From: Silene conica
Lineage: Eukaryota; Streptophyta; Magnoliopsida; Caryophyllales; Caryophyllaceae
Assembly (NCBI GenBank): GCA_029255685.2
Contig: CM055318.2
Coordinates: forward strand, 749,001-813,000
Direction of reading: 5' to 3'
DNA: 64,000 bases
The notes beneath the pieces are model-generated. The model worked only from the letters and a program-made list of their open reading frames with translations, did not search any database and was not told the DNA's origin. Shown here piece by piece: positions 23,173-32,950 of the stretch. Each line of letters begins with the position of its first letter. Position 1 is the first letter of the stretch. Both the position numbers and the translations under genes were made by a program.

Positions 23173-23676
23173 ATGGTACGTCCATTTCCGACCCATAATG
23201 TCACGGCCGTCCACACACCCTTAGCGGCCGTAGGCCTATTTATCTCGGTTTTCACCCTAGTCGCGCTTTGTGCAAAACGCGCAACCAAATCACCAAAAGG
23301 AACCTATGTCGACGACAATTTAGACACAATCAATAACACAAATGGGTCACCATTGGATTACAACACGGTACAAAAATCTGTTATGTCGTCCCCTGAGAGA
23401 CTTACCTCGAATTCAAGCAATGTTAAGGACATTCTTAAGGAAGATAACAATGGAGATATGGTTGAAGAGGCTAAGGACATGTTTGGTGAAGGTGGATTAT
23501 GGCAAAAGAACATTATATTGGGTGAGAAATGTAAACCATTTGAATTTTCGGGTGTGATTTATTATGATAATTATGGGAATCGTATTTCTGAAATTCCTAG
23601 GTCTCCTAGGTTAAGTCCAATTAGCCAACATGGGAACTTTAGTTTTCCTATTTCAAGTCGTCCTAGCATAGTATAG
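23173..23676 (+). CDS. Uncharacterised plant single-pass membrane protein
   Basis: A 167-aa intronless frame with good coding character and a TATA box upstream. Residues 17-34 form one membrane segment (PLAAVGLFISVFTLVALC) followed by basic AKRATK, so the long polar C-terminus is probably cytosolic. A conserved-looking block at 109-146 (LWQKNIILGEKCKPFEFSG, then IYYDNYGNR and PRSPR) resembles a family of small plant proteins of unknown function; this is recognition from memory. No catalytic motif is visible. The stop codon lies at the start of a threefold tandem repeat of the gene's 3' end. Confidence 0.8.
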   Translation: MVRPFPTHNVTAVHTPLAAVGLFISVFTLVALCAKRATKSPKGTYVDDNLDTINNTNGSPLDYNTVQKSVMSSPERLTSNSSNVKDILKEDNNGDMVEEAKDMFGEGGLWQKNIILGEKCKPFEFSGVIYYDNYGNRISEIPRSPRLSPISQHGNFSFPISSRPSIV

Positions 23677-25080
23677 ATTAAATTAGAGAAGTTGAGATTT
23701 ATGTCACACTTTTGTGTCCCGTTTTAAGTTTTATAAAATTAATGGTATGTCATAGTGGAGCACAAAATTAGATGAAAAATCCACTCTCAAATTAAAGATC
23801 AGGTGTATTTATATCATAAGTCGATGTTGTTAAAGACCGTTTCAGCTTAAGAAGTCTTATATCTCTCTTTTTATTTTTGCTTTATTTTAGTTTGTTGTGA
23901 GTATCATTGTAGTTTAAGAGGGTGTCACGGAAGAATTTGCGTTAGGTCATGTATATTTAAGTGTAACACCCCTTTTACCCGGCCAAGAAAGGTAAACGAG
24001 AACTCAACTCGGTTCCCGAGGTAGTATAGATGTAAATTAGAGAAGGTGAGATTCCTGTCATACTTTTATGTCTTGTTTTAAATTCCATAAAATTGATGAT
24101 ATGTTACCGTTGAGAAGCTAATGACATACAAAATGAAGCACAAAATTAGATGAAAAATCCACTCTTAAATTAAAAAAGTACTTCCTCCATTTTTATCCAT
24201 GTGATACATTTCTTTTTGCACGTTTGCCAACGCACGTTTTACGTGCTTAATATCTTTAGATACGTATTTGTAAAAATTATAAAAATTATATATTTTCAAT
24301 GTACTCGTAAAGACGAATTAAACAAGATCCCACATGAATATGTTTTTTCTTACGTATTGAGAGAAAATTGAAATTGAAGGTTAACTTGTGAATAGTGTAC
24401 AAAAACCTTATGTATCACATGGATAAAAATGGAGGGAGTAATATCATATAAGTGGGTCTTACTAAATAAAGTCCGTTTCAACATAAAAGGTTTCACATCC
24501 TTTTTCTTTGCTTTATATTAGTCTGTATGTTGTTAGAAACATTGTAATTTAGGATGATGTCACAAAAGAATTTGCATTAAATTATATGCTATATATAAGT
24601 GTAACAAGTCTAACAACCACATTTACCCAGCTAAGCAAGGTAAATGAGAATGTTACTCAACTCGTTTTCCCGAAGCAGTATAGATGTAAATTAGAGAAGA
24701 TGCGATTTCTGTCACACCTTGTATCCCGTTTTAAGTTTCATAAAATTGATGATATGTTACAGTGGAGAATATAATGGTTTGTAAAATGAAGCATAGAATT
24801 AGACCAAAAACCCACTCTCAATTTAAAGATCAACTGTATTTATTACATCATAAGTTGGTTTTACTAAAGACTATCTCTGCTCAAAAAGCTCACATACCTC
24901 TTTTTATTTTTGTTGTATTTTAGTTTGTACGTTGTTAGAATCATTGTAACTTAGATAGGATGGTCACAGAAGAATTTGCGTTAAATCATATACCATAAGT
25001 GTAACACCCCCGTTCATCCGACCAAGCAAGGTAAACGAGAATGTTACTAATCTTGGTTTCCCCAGGACCGAGGTAGTGAA
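23660..25080 (+). repeat. Threefold tandem array of the 3' end of the 23173 gene
   Basis: Unit 1 starts at the stop codon (about 23668), unit 2 near 24022 and unit 3 near 24674. Each begins AGTATAGAT.TAAATTAGAGAA and continues with TGTCACAC.TTTG, CCCGTTTTAAGTTT, GAAAAATCCACTCT, TTTTATTTTTGCTTTATTTTAG and GAAGAATTTGCGTTA. Each ends near AAGTGTAACACCCC and a GGTAAACGAGAA motif. Unit 2 is lengthened by a Stowaway MITE. Only unit 1 is attached to a reading frame. Confidence 0.8.
24181..24438. mobile_element. Stowaway (Tc1/mariner) MITE
   Basis: Long terminal inverted repeats: CTTCCTCCATTTTTATCCAT at the left and ATGGATAAAAATGGAGGGAG at the right, flanked by TA (24179-24180, 24439-24440). This is the classical Stowaway signature. 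It sits in the second unit of the 3'-end array. Confidence 0.9.
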
Positions 25081-25282
25081 ATCGAATTAACGAAACGCGC
25101 GAGGTCAAGCCCGACTATAAACGAGTTAATTAATTATCATAATTTTACTCAACATTATATTAATGTTCAAAATTAATCAAATAAACCGAATTAAAATTAA
25201 ACAAGTGAACGAAACAAACTTAATTGAACTAACATAACAACATTAATTGAATTTATAATGAACAAAGTAATCAATAAACAAA

Positions 25283-25889
25283 AAAGTCAATACTGGCTCT
25301 AATTCTCTCTCTAAAAAAGAAAAACTTAAACCCTAACTTCAACATATTGGGGGCTGCCGTCTACTTTTTTGGTGGAGGTAAGCCCCAAATTTTCCTTTTC
25401 GTTCCTTTTTTTTAGTTTTTTACGCTAATAATTTCTTGCCTCTCCTTTATTGGAGACTTGTTCTCACCTTTGTGTGAGTTTTGTCCTCAACTTTGCGTGA
25501 GTTTTGTCCTCACCTTTTGGTGAGTCTGTTCTCATCTTGTGGTGAGTTTTTCCTCTCTATTTGAGAGGTTCAAGAATTAAGTGGAAGATCGGTGCCTCCT
25601 ATGGAGATAAAACTGCTGTCAGATTGCTCGTTACGAACTTTTTGGTCAAAAGAACTTGATTCTTGTCAATGCTTTAGAAAATTTGGAGACCCTCTTGTGA
25701 AAAGCCGTAGAAGGCGATATGTTAGAGGATGTGCAGAAGCGTATCATGAGCCCATCAAGTTTAGAAATTTTCTGTTGATCGAGAATGTAGCTTATTTGAT
25801 TTTAATTGTTTTGTGTCCTGTCATTTTTGACATATGTTTTAACTACCATGAGACTTTTAATTAATGAAACGATTTTTCCCCTTAAAAAA
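25283..25889 (+). mobile_element. Retroposed insertion (short LINE or retrocopy) with 18-bp target duplications
   Basis: The direct repeat AAGTAATCAATAAACAAA flanks it at 25265-25282 and 25890-25907. The insert ends in an A-run after CGATTTTTCCCCTT, like the 3' ends of plant L1-type elements. The front part has four imperfect CTCACCTTTG.GTGAGTTTTGTC repeats (25440-25550). It is too short for ORF2. A 90-aa frame (25592-25864; PPMEIKLLSDC...) has no recognised domain. It could be an internally deleted LINE or a retrocopied transcript. Confidence 0.8.
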
Positions 25890-25909
25890 AAGTAATCAAT
25901 AAACAAACT

Positions 25910-26587
25910 AACCCATTAAATTTAATCAAAACACAACTCTTTGAATTAACAAGTTACAAACAAATTACCCAAGATGGGAAAGCCACCTCTACTAGCTTTC
26001 CCAAAATTAAACGAATAAACAAAACATATTACATACACAAATTACAATGTATTGTAACTGTTCATCGAAAATGCTCTAACTCCGTCATTAACAAGATTAA
26101 CATTATTATTCTCTTAATCGATTAATTATATATCTTAATTATTCATATTATCTGAAAGATATCTTCTTGCCCCTTAACCAGCAACAAATTAATTTCTTAC
26201 AACTCGTATGTTGATTGGCTCATAACACGTGCACATACTAATTTCAAATTAAATATACAAAAGTCCGATTATTAGACAATAATTATGCTTATGTACTTAA
26301 TTATAGTAGTAAAAATGGGAATTAGTTTTTTTTTCCTTTTTTTTTTTGGTAATCTTCTTTACTCCCGTCATCCCACCGAATAAATAACATTTATTTTATT
26401 TTATAAGGAAAAAATAAAGTAAATGAGAATTATTGGCTGAAACAGAGGACTACAAAGATATTCGTACTTAACATCAAAGCGAGTCAAAAAAATTTCTTTT
26501 CCTTATCCGTTCTGTAATGGCGAATAAATACTACTTGACCCCATCCCGTCTTAAACGTAAACAAAAACTTGTCAAAAGTATGTAAGT
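25910..26587. other. Intergenic, left of peroxidase 3
   Basis: AT-rich, with no gene seen. Only poly-T runs (26330-26350) stand out. Confidence 0.4.
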
Positions 26588-26832
26588 ATACACTTAATCA
26601 AATTGAACATCAACTAACAAATGTCAATGAAGATTTTATTCCTATATTTTATAATACCAAACGATAATTAATTATTGTATATTCATTTGACATTCTTGTG
26701 TCATATTATTATTTGGCATAAATAATTAAGAGATAAGCGTACCAACCTACATTACTTGATTTTCACCATATTTCTGTATGATTCTCGTAATAATAATACG
26801 TGCAAATAAGTTGTATGTGCATGTACTTAAAC

Positions 26833-26845
26833 GTATATATAAATC
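26833..26845 (+). promoter_or_regulatory. TATA box of peroxidase 3
   Basis: GTATATATAAATC lies about 130 bp before the ATG at 26975, matching the twin gene. Confidence 0.6.
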
Positions 26846-26974
26846 ACGATTTTCGCAACGAAAAACACACAACAATCATTCTCAAATCGATTTCAAACAA
26901 TAGTTATTATAAGCATATTAAGCTAATTAACAAAAGTGTTTAAGGTCGTAAAAAGAAGTTAAAATCAACTAAAA

Positions 26975-28648
26975 ATGAGTATTTCAATTTGTAGTAATGT
27001 ACTTGTTGCTTTAACCCTTTGGCTCATGTTGGCATTGAGCCACGCTGGTGCGTCCGATGGTTACAGTAACGGTCACAATAATTATGAGTACGGTCCCTAT
27101 GGTCTCGAAAACCATAATAAGAGTAAGACCCATAATAATAAGTCGCCTAAAAACCATAATAAGGGTAAGACCCATCACGGACCTAAAACTAGTCCTACAC
27201 CGCCTCCGACTCCATCGACCCCACCACCAACACCAACACCTAGACCTATCGGTTTACAAGTCGGGTTTTATAAAGGGTTGTGCCCGAATAATGTCGATAT
27301 CGAGGCAATCCTTACAAAAAAAGTTCAAGAACATTTTGCCAAGGATGTAACAATTGTTGCTGCTCTCCTACGCATGCAATTTCATGATTGTTTTGTCCAT
27401 GTAAGTTTTTTTTGTTCGTTCTAGTCATTTTTATACATTTGATTAAAATACAGGCATACCGCTGGCAAATACTTATTTTGTGTTTTGTTTTTGAAGGGAT
27501 GTGATGCATCAATTTTAATAGACGGACCTTCATCTGAGAAAACTGCATTTCCTAACCTAAGTGTAAGGGGATACGATCTTATTGATATTTTGAAAAGCAT
27601 CGCGGAAGCAGAATGTCCCGGGATGGTCTCGTGTTCCGACATCATTGCAATTGCTACTAAAGAAGTCATTAAGCTGGTAATTAATGAAATAATTAATTAC
27701 TCTCATCCTAAACAAGCGCTAAAAAGTTACTAGTCTCGTGGATTTTAACAGAAGTGCATTATTATTGTTTATAAATAGGGAGGAGGACCCGATTATCCGG
27801 TACAAACCGGGAGAAACGATGGGCTTGTTTCAAACGCCGGTGACGTGAATCTTCCGAGTCCATCATTTTCTGTTAGCGAAAGCATTTCCGCCTTTAAAGC
27901 CAAAAACTTTACTCCTCAAGAAATGGTTGTTTTATTAGGTATGCTTCAATTACAATTATCTATCTGTTTGACTCTGTTTTTTCTGGCTTAATTTCAGCTC
28001 CTTCCAACTTTGGTTTGCTATATTCCGTTAAGTTTTATTTACGTTCAATCAATTATATTCAATTAATCTCTTCACAAAATTAACTTTTAATCCAACAAAA
28101 TTGACTTCACTTCAGTTCCACTCAATTCAGTTCAATTAAGCTCTACTCTAATTAATTCAATTCAGCTCGTTTCAGCCGAAAAGAACAGGACCTTATTCCG
28201 TTTATATTGAGTAACTAATTACATCTCGTAATTTATTTCAGGATGTCATACAGTCGGAACTTCAAATTGTGCATTCTTCCAAGATCGACTCTACCAAGGA
28301 ACAAGCCAATTCGATGAAAACATGGAGTCAAATCTTAGAAGACAATTAATAGGAAAATGCCCTAAAGGCACAACATCAAACAATGTGGCATTCCTTGATC
28401 AAAACCCACAAAGCTCAAACAAGCTTGATAATTCATTTTATGATCAAATTCTTAAGCAAAGAGGAATTCTACCAATTGATCAAGCTCTAGCTCGCGATTC
28501 TTTAACCAAAGATTTCGTTCTACGTCTTGCGCAAAGTTCTTCCTTCTTCAATTCCGAATTGGCCAAAGCTATGGTTAAATTGCAAGCTCTTGATGTTCTC
28601 CTTGGAAGTAAAGGGGAAGTTAGAAAAACTTGCAATAGATTTAACTAA
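26975..28648 (+). CDS. Class III peroxidase with His/Asn- and Pro-rich N-terminal extension, gene 3
   Basis: Exons 26975-27400, 27497-27676, 27779-27938 and 28242-28648; 390 aa, the same length and phases as gene 2. Differences from its twin are few: NHNKSKTH instead of NHNKGKTH in the first repeat, AQSSSFF versus AQRSSFF, and VLLGSKGEVRK versus VHLGNKGEIRK near the C-terminus. All catalytic residues are intact (R133, H137, H258, eight paired Cys, calcium ligands). Both copies are thus probably functional, secreted, haem-dependent enzymes. The very low divergence means recent duplication or ongoing gene conversion; I cannot separate these from one genome. Confidence 0.92.
27970..28192 (+). 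mobile_element. 220-bp-family MITE in intron 3 of peroxidase 3
   Basis: Full-length: GACTCTGTTTTTTCTGGC at the left, CCGAAAAGAACAGGACC at the right, TTA on the right flank. It is orthologous to the truncated copy in peroxidase 2. Confidence 0.8.
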
Positions 28649-30139
28649 ACGGTAAACAAATTTAAGATTTAACTGGCTCTCAGGATCGGGAAAAATTTAT
28701 TTATTTTATTTTCGAAGGGTTTTTTTTTGTGTATGTTTTATTTGCTTGTAAGTTGGAATGAAAAATTGTTTTTGGTAATGGTATTTTTTTCAGTACTTTG
28801 ATTATATTAACTTATAATGGTCACTATGGTGCATCCTCTTGTCTCCGAATGATTATTTAGATTTCCAAGCGTTTGAGAAAATTTGAATGAAATTTGTATG
28901 TAATTATGAAATGTAGGAGTGTTTAGTGTTTACCGGTTTAAAATCGGACAAATTTACCACTAATTCAAAGACCGGACTGATTAAGAGGAGACCCGGATCC
29001 GGACCAGAACCGTTAATGTCCGATTTCTTCTGATTTTGGACCAAACAATTCCACTTTAAAGGGTAAATTGGGGTTTTTTGAAAAATTCGGACCAGAGACC
29101 GGTAGCTTTTTTTTTGAGCCCGGAGATTGGACGGTATTTATCTGATCCAATCCGGTCTGGGTTGGTCAGTTTTGCCTGTCTAAACCACTTTTTGAACAGC
29201 CCAAATGAAATGTTTTGCTATGTTAGCATTCGCAGGGGTGTCGACTGTCGACTGTCAAGGGTGCATTATCCGGCCCGGAACATAAAATTGGACCAAATCC
29301 GGCCCAAATGAAATGTTCTGCATCTGGGTGGAGAATAGGAGATGTTCCCCAGACTTGTAACAACATACCTCCTTAAACTACGAAACCAAATCCCGACCTG
29401 CAGCCAGTCAGCCAGCGAGGACGCCACAGCAAAACGTCCCAACGAAAAACTGGAACCCTACACAACCTTATCACCATCAAGTATACTGTTTTCATAGAAA
29501 CCTAGGGTGCCGATCCATAACCGTGACAAGTAAAAAGGTTGAAATGCAGACTAACACCCCCTGTAATCAGAATAGTGATACAGACAGTGACACACAAAAT
29601 CTGTGTGACGAAGCATCCGGATGAAGGTTCCAGAGATTTGATGTTCGTAAGTTGGCTATCAGTTCTCGCTATTCTAGTTCACACATCAATTCTAACCATC
29701 GTAACCCCCTGCCTCGTGTACATATGAAGGCACTGACAGTATTGAAAGAATGCAATGAGTTATCAGAGCTCAATTTCTGGAAGGATACAACTGAGCTGCA
29801 GACAATGTCTAACCCTAGCTGCAGACGTACACAAACATACCGTTTTCACCTGAAGAAACGGCAGTGAACCAAACAGCTTATATGACAATATATTCACAAT
29901 AAGGTGACTCTCTACTGAAAGGCAGGCGACAGTGCGACACGCCTTCAAAAAATGTGTCAAGTGGTAAAATTACTATCAAAAACTTAAAAACACAATGCCA
30001 ACAGCTGACTTGTGTCATTAAGTTTGCTTTTCATCAGCAAACCTAATATGAAATCTGCAAAAACGTTGACAAATACACCGTCTCTTATAACACTAGTGTT
30101 ATTCCAAAGTTCAAATCCTAAAACAATATGTTGAAGCAA

Positions 30140-30235
30140 TGAAGCTTCAGGCAACAACAACAACATCAGAGCCTTAGTCCCAAAATGTTTTGGGGTCGGC
30201 TGACATGAATCATCCTTTAGAACCGTCCAGGGTGA
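30140..30235 (-). mobile_element. RTE-type LINE/SINE 3'-end fragment
   Basis: On the minus strand, GGATGATTCATGTCAGCCGA, then CCCCAAAACATTTTGGGACT, AAGGCTCTGATG and a (TTG)n tail, the widespread 3' end of plant RTE-clade elements. A longer relative lies at 59380-59605 on the plus strand. Confidence 0.75.
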
Positions 30236-31273
30236 ACTCTCATCTCGACAAGAGAAAAGAATAAAGAAAAGAAAAAAAGAAACGGAAGTGAAGTGAAACC
30301 GAAAGTGAAAGATAAAGGGGTTTTATAGATTTTAAATCGAACTTACCACATGTATAAAAACCCAAAAAAATAAATCAAGAAACGAAATCCTAAACCAAAC
30401 TACTACAAAGAAAAAACAATGTAATAAACCGGCATCAAATAGAAACCCCCGCAAAACTGAATAGAACTCTAAGATCATCTTTTGTGTTAAGTTAAATGTT
30501 CAGGAGTAGTAAAATACGGAGTATCACCTAAGCTAAAAGTGAAGAGGACATATACCTTTAGTAAAAAACACGCAGTTTAGAGGGTACAAATCAATAGAGT
30601 AAGAGTAACATCAGGATACCTTTGCATGAGATGGCCATATCAAAAAATATCGAGGTTGCATAAGAAGATCACTGGAGCTCAGAAGTTTCGGCATCCCATC
30701 AGACCAACTATCTCAGCATGCAATGTTAAGCAGTAAATTAAGGAAGATGAAACATTGAGTAATGGAAAAGTTCAGAAATTAATGGACAAAATGTGAGTTG
30801 TATACTAAGCCGATAATATATGAAAACTAACAACACATTCCAAATAGCAGAAATCTGCACAACAAAGCATTTAACAAAGACGTATGGAAAATATCAATCA
30901 GAGAATAAAGAAAAACATCATTTATTTTTCATTGAAAGCCATCTGGAACTCTTTGACCCTGTAACTACTAACTAGTATAAAAAAGACAATGAAATTGAGA
31001 ATCGAAAATCAAGGAGAACCATTGATTGAACATCATGAAAGCATAACGTAAAGATCGATTTCAAGGGGAAAAGCCAATTTTTCAGTCCCCTTCCTCGCCC
31101 TCTTCCCCTCCCTTTCCGTCTTCTTTTTGCATCCAAACTAAAGGTATATTACTTCGGAACACCTCCAAATCTTGCCTTCAAACGTGATTAAATCACGCTT
31201 GTCAGTTTGTCACATTGTATTGGGAAAGTAAACAGTTAATTACACATGAAAAATGAAAATCAAAAACATCTCT

Positions 31274-31915
31274 AGCATCCTGTAACAGTAAACACGATGC
31301 TAAAGCATGCTCTGGAAGCAATTACTACTGTAATTGCTAATTTAGAGCAAGCTCTGAAAGCCATTACAGTGGTAAAACACAAAATCTAGAGCAATCTCTA
31401 GAGGCCATTACAGTAGTAAACGCACAATGTCGCACATAGGTAGGTTACTCTGTCGACTCAATGTCTAGCATCCTAGAACAGTAAACACGACGTTAGATCA
31501 AGCTTAGGAAGCAGTCAATGTAGTAAAACAAGAATTTAGAGCAAGCCCTAGAAGCAATTAGGGTAGTAAAACGCGAATCTAGAGCAATCCCTAGAAGCAA
31601 TTAGGGTAGTAAAACACAAATCTAGAGCAATCCCTAGAAGCAATTAGGGTAGTAAAACACGAATCTAGAGCAATCCCTAGAAGCAATTAGGGTAGTAAAA
31701 CACGAATCTAGAGCAATCAGAAGCAATTAGGGTAGTAAAACACGAATCAAGAGCAATCCCTAGAAGCAATTAGGGTAATAAAACACGAATCAAGAGCAAT
31801 CCTAGAAGCAATTAGGGTAGTAAAACACGAATCTAGAGCAATCCCTAGAAGCAATTAGGGTAGTAAAACACGAATCTAGAGCAATCTCTGGAACCAGTTA
31901 CAGTAGCAGACGCGA
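31274..31915. repeat. Minisatellite, roughly 43-bp unit
   Basis: Core unit: CTAGAGCAATCCCTAGAAGC followed by AATTAGGGTAGTAAAACACGAAT. About eight near-identical units fill 31535-31890. More diverged units (TCTAGAGCAATCTCTAGAGG, CATTACAGTAGTAAA) extend left to about 31274 and right to 31911. Some units have lost a few bases. It lies about 220 bp beyond the stop of the Yip gene, perhaps in its 3' UTR. Confidence 0.85.
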
Positions 31916-32131
31916 TTAAATCATGCTGCATACTCATCATTTCGATAACTAATCTGATCAAAAATTCGATCACAACGCAATTACACAAGATGAACAACCC
32001 TAAATCCCATTATATTCCAAATTAATCGAAACAAAAACACAAAGTCAAATCTTCTATATCCAGAAAAGAACATTTCTACCAGTCACTTGTAATACATCTT
32101 CCATTATCGATCGAAATAATTAAATAAAAAG

Positions 32132-32950
32132 CTAAAACATGACAAGCATAGAGAAAAGAGTGTAAATTAAGAAACAAGGAAAAGCGATCAACCCACGATG
32201 TTCTTCACAACCAATGGAATCTTCAGCAAGCAACTTAGAACACAATCTCGTCGCCCAAACAACGAAAACTCCGGCAACAACGAGTCCAACAGCCGACGAA
32301 CCCACCGGCGGCAAAAACAACGACGCCGCAGAGAACACCACAATCGGCATAAGCGAGTATCCAACAACCGACACACACCGGTACAGATCAAGGTTTCCGC
32401 CTCTTCCGGCGAGGAAATTCAAAACCGAGTAGAGAAAAACCGACGAGATTGCGATCCACCCGAGGATCACACCGAACTGAACCTTACCAGCGAGAAGCTG
32501 AAACAGTGCGAGGGACATATAGTAAAGGAACGGACCAGAGAGGTCGGGGTCAGACGAGTGAAGAGTCGGGTCGGGTCGAATCGGGTTAAGAAGAGATCGG
32601 GTTTTCCGCCAGATGAGAGTTGGATTGATTTCGAGTTCTTCAAGGAGGGAAGGTTCGTCGAGGAAGAGTGACGACGAGGAGAGATTGTGCGGCGGCGGTG
32701 GTGGGTAGGAGGAAGGGTAGGCGGAGGAGGAGGGGGTGGTATGGGATGACATGTCGAAGGACATGAAGGGGATGGAGGAGGAAGAGGAGGAAGGTGGTGG
32801 GAATGGTGCGGTTGGAGGGAAGCTACGGTGGTGGAGTGGTGGTGAGGTGGCGGAGTGGGTGGTGGTTGAAGGGTGGTTCATGGTGGATGGGGTGGTTGAT
32901 GGGGAGGGTGTTGGGAAGGAGACTGGTGGGATGTTGAACTCTTTTGGCAT
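32132..32950 (-). CDS. Yip1-domain Golgi membrane protein (YIPF5/YIP5-like)
   Basis: Intronless, 272 aa. Residues 1-95 are a Ser/Pro/Thr-rich cytosolic tail (PPSSSSSSIPFMSFDMSS). From about 97 the Yip1 domain starts with LDEPSLLEELEINPTLIWRK, then LNP and the diagnostic DLSGPFLYYMSLALFQLLAGK. Then come GNLDLYRCVSVVGYSLMP and EHRGLIAF, with four to five membrane helices up to the C-terminus. The family acts in ER-Golgi vesicle traffic with Rab GTPases. Length and the single exon fit the plant YIP5-type group. The high GC of the 5' half produces long antisense frames, which I reject. Confidence 0.9.
   Translation of the reverse strand: MPKEFNIPPVSFPTPSPSTTPSTMNHPSTTTHSATSPPLHHRSFPPTAPFPPPSSSSSSIPFMSFDMSSHTTPSSSAYPSSYPPPPPHNLSSSSLFLDEPSLLEELEINPTLIWRKTRSLLNPIRPDPTLHSSDPDLSGPFLYYMSLALFQLLAGKVQFGVILGWIAISSVFLYSVLNFLAGRGGNLDLYRCVSVVGYSLMPIVVFSAASLFLPPVGSSAVGLVVAGVFVVWATRLCSKLLAEDSIGCEEHRGLIAFPCFLIYTLFSMLVMF

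Larger units (their letters stand above)
26588..28648 (+). repeat. Right arm of the inverted gene duplication
   Basis: Counterpart of 17061-19127. The upstream boundary is at AACATCAACTAACAAATGTC near 26607, with partial similarity out to about 26588. The promoter lacks the expanded ATT microsatellite of the left arm, and intron 3 keeps the complete MITE. This arm is therefore the less altered one at both positions. Confidence 0.85.
28649..32131. other. Intergenic region between peroxidase 3 and the Yip gene
   Basis: It includes a degenerate repeat at about 28915-29330 (GGACCAGA/CCGGT-rich, typical of old MITE/LTR remnants), an RTE-type LINE tail (30140-30235) and the minisatellite. Patches at 29540-30100 and 30590-30730 have weak exon-like composition and could belong to the 3' UTR of the Yip gene. 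I cannot support a coding gene. Confidence 0.4.

Noticed and set aside
31535-31890. Regular 43-bp repeats, considered as a CRISPR-like array
   Set aside because: Units are contiguous with no unique spacers and the genome is eukaryotic; it is a minisatellite.
32198-32671. 157-aa plus-strand frame opposite the Yip gene
   Set aside because: It lies entirely antisense to a well-supported coding exon and is Arg-rich from reverse-complemented Ser/Leu codons.
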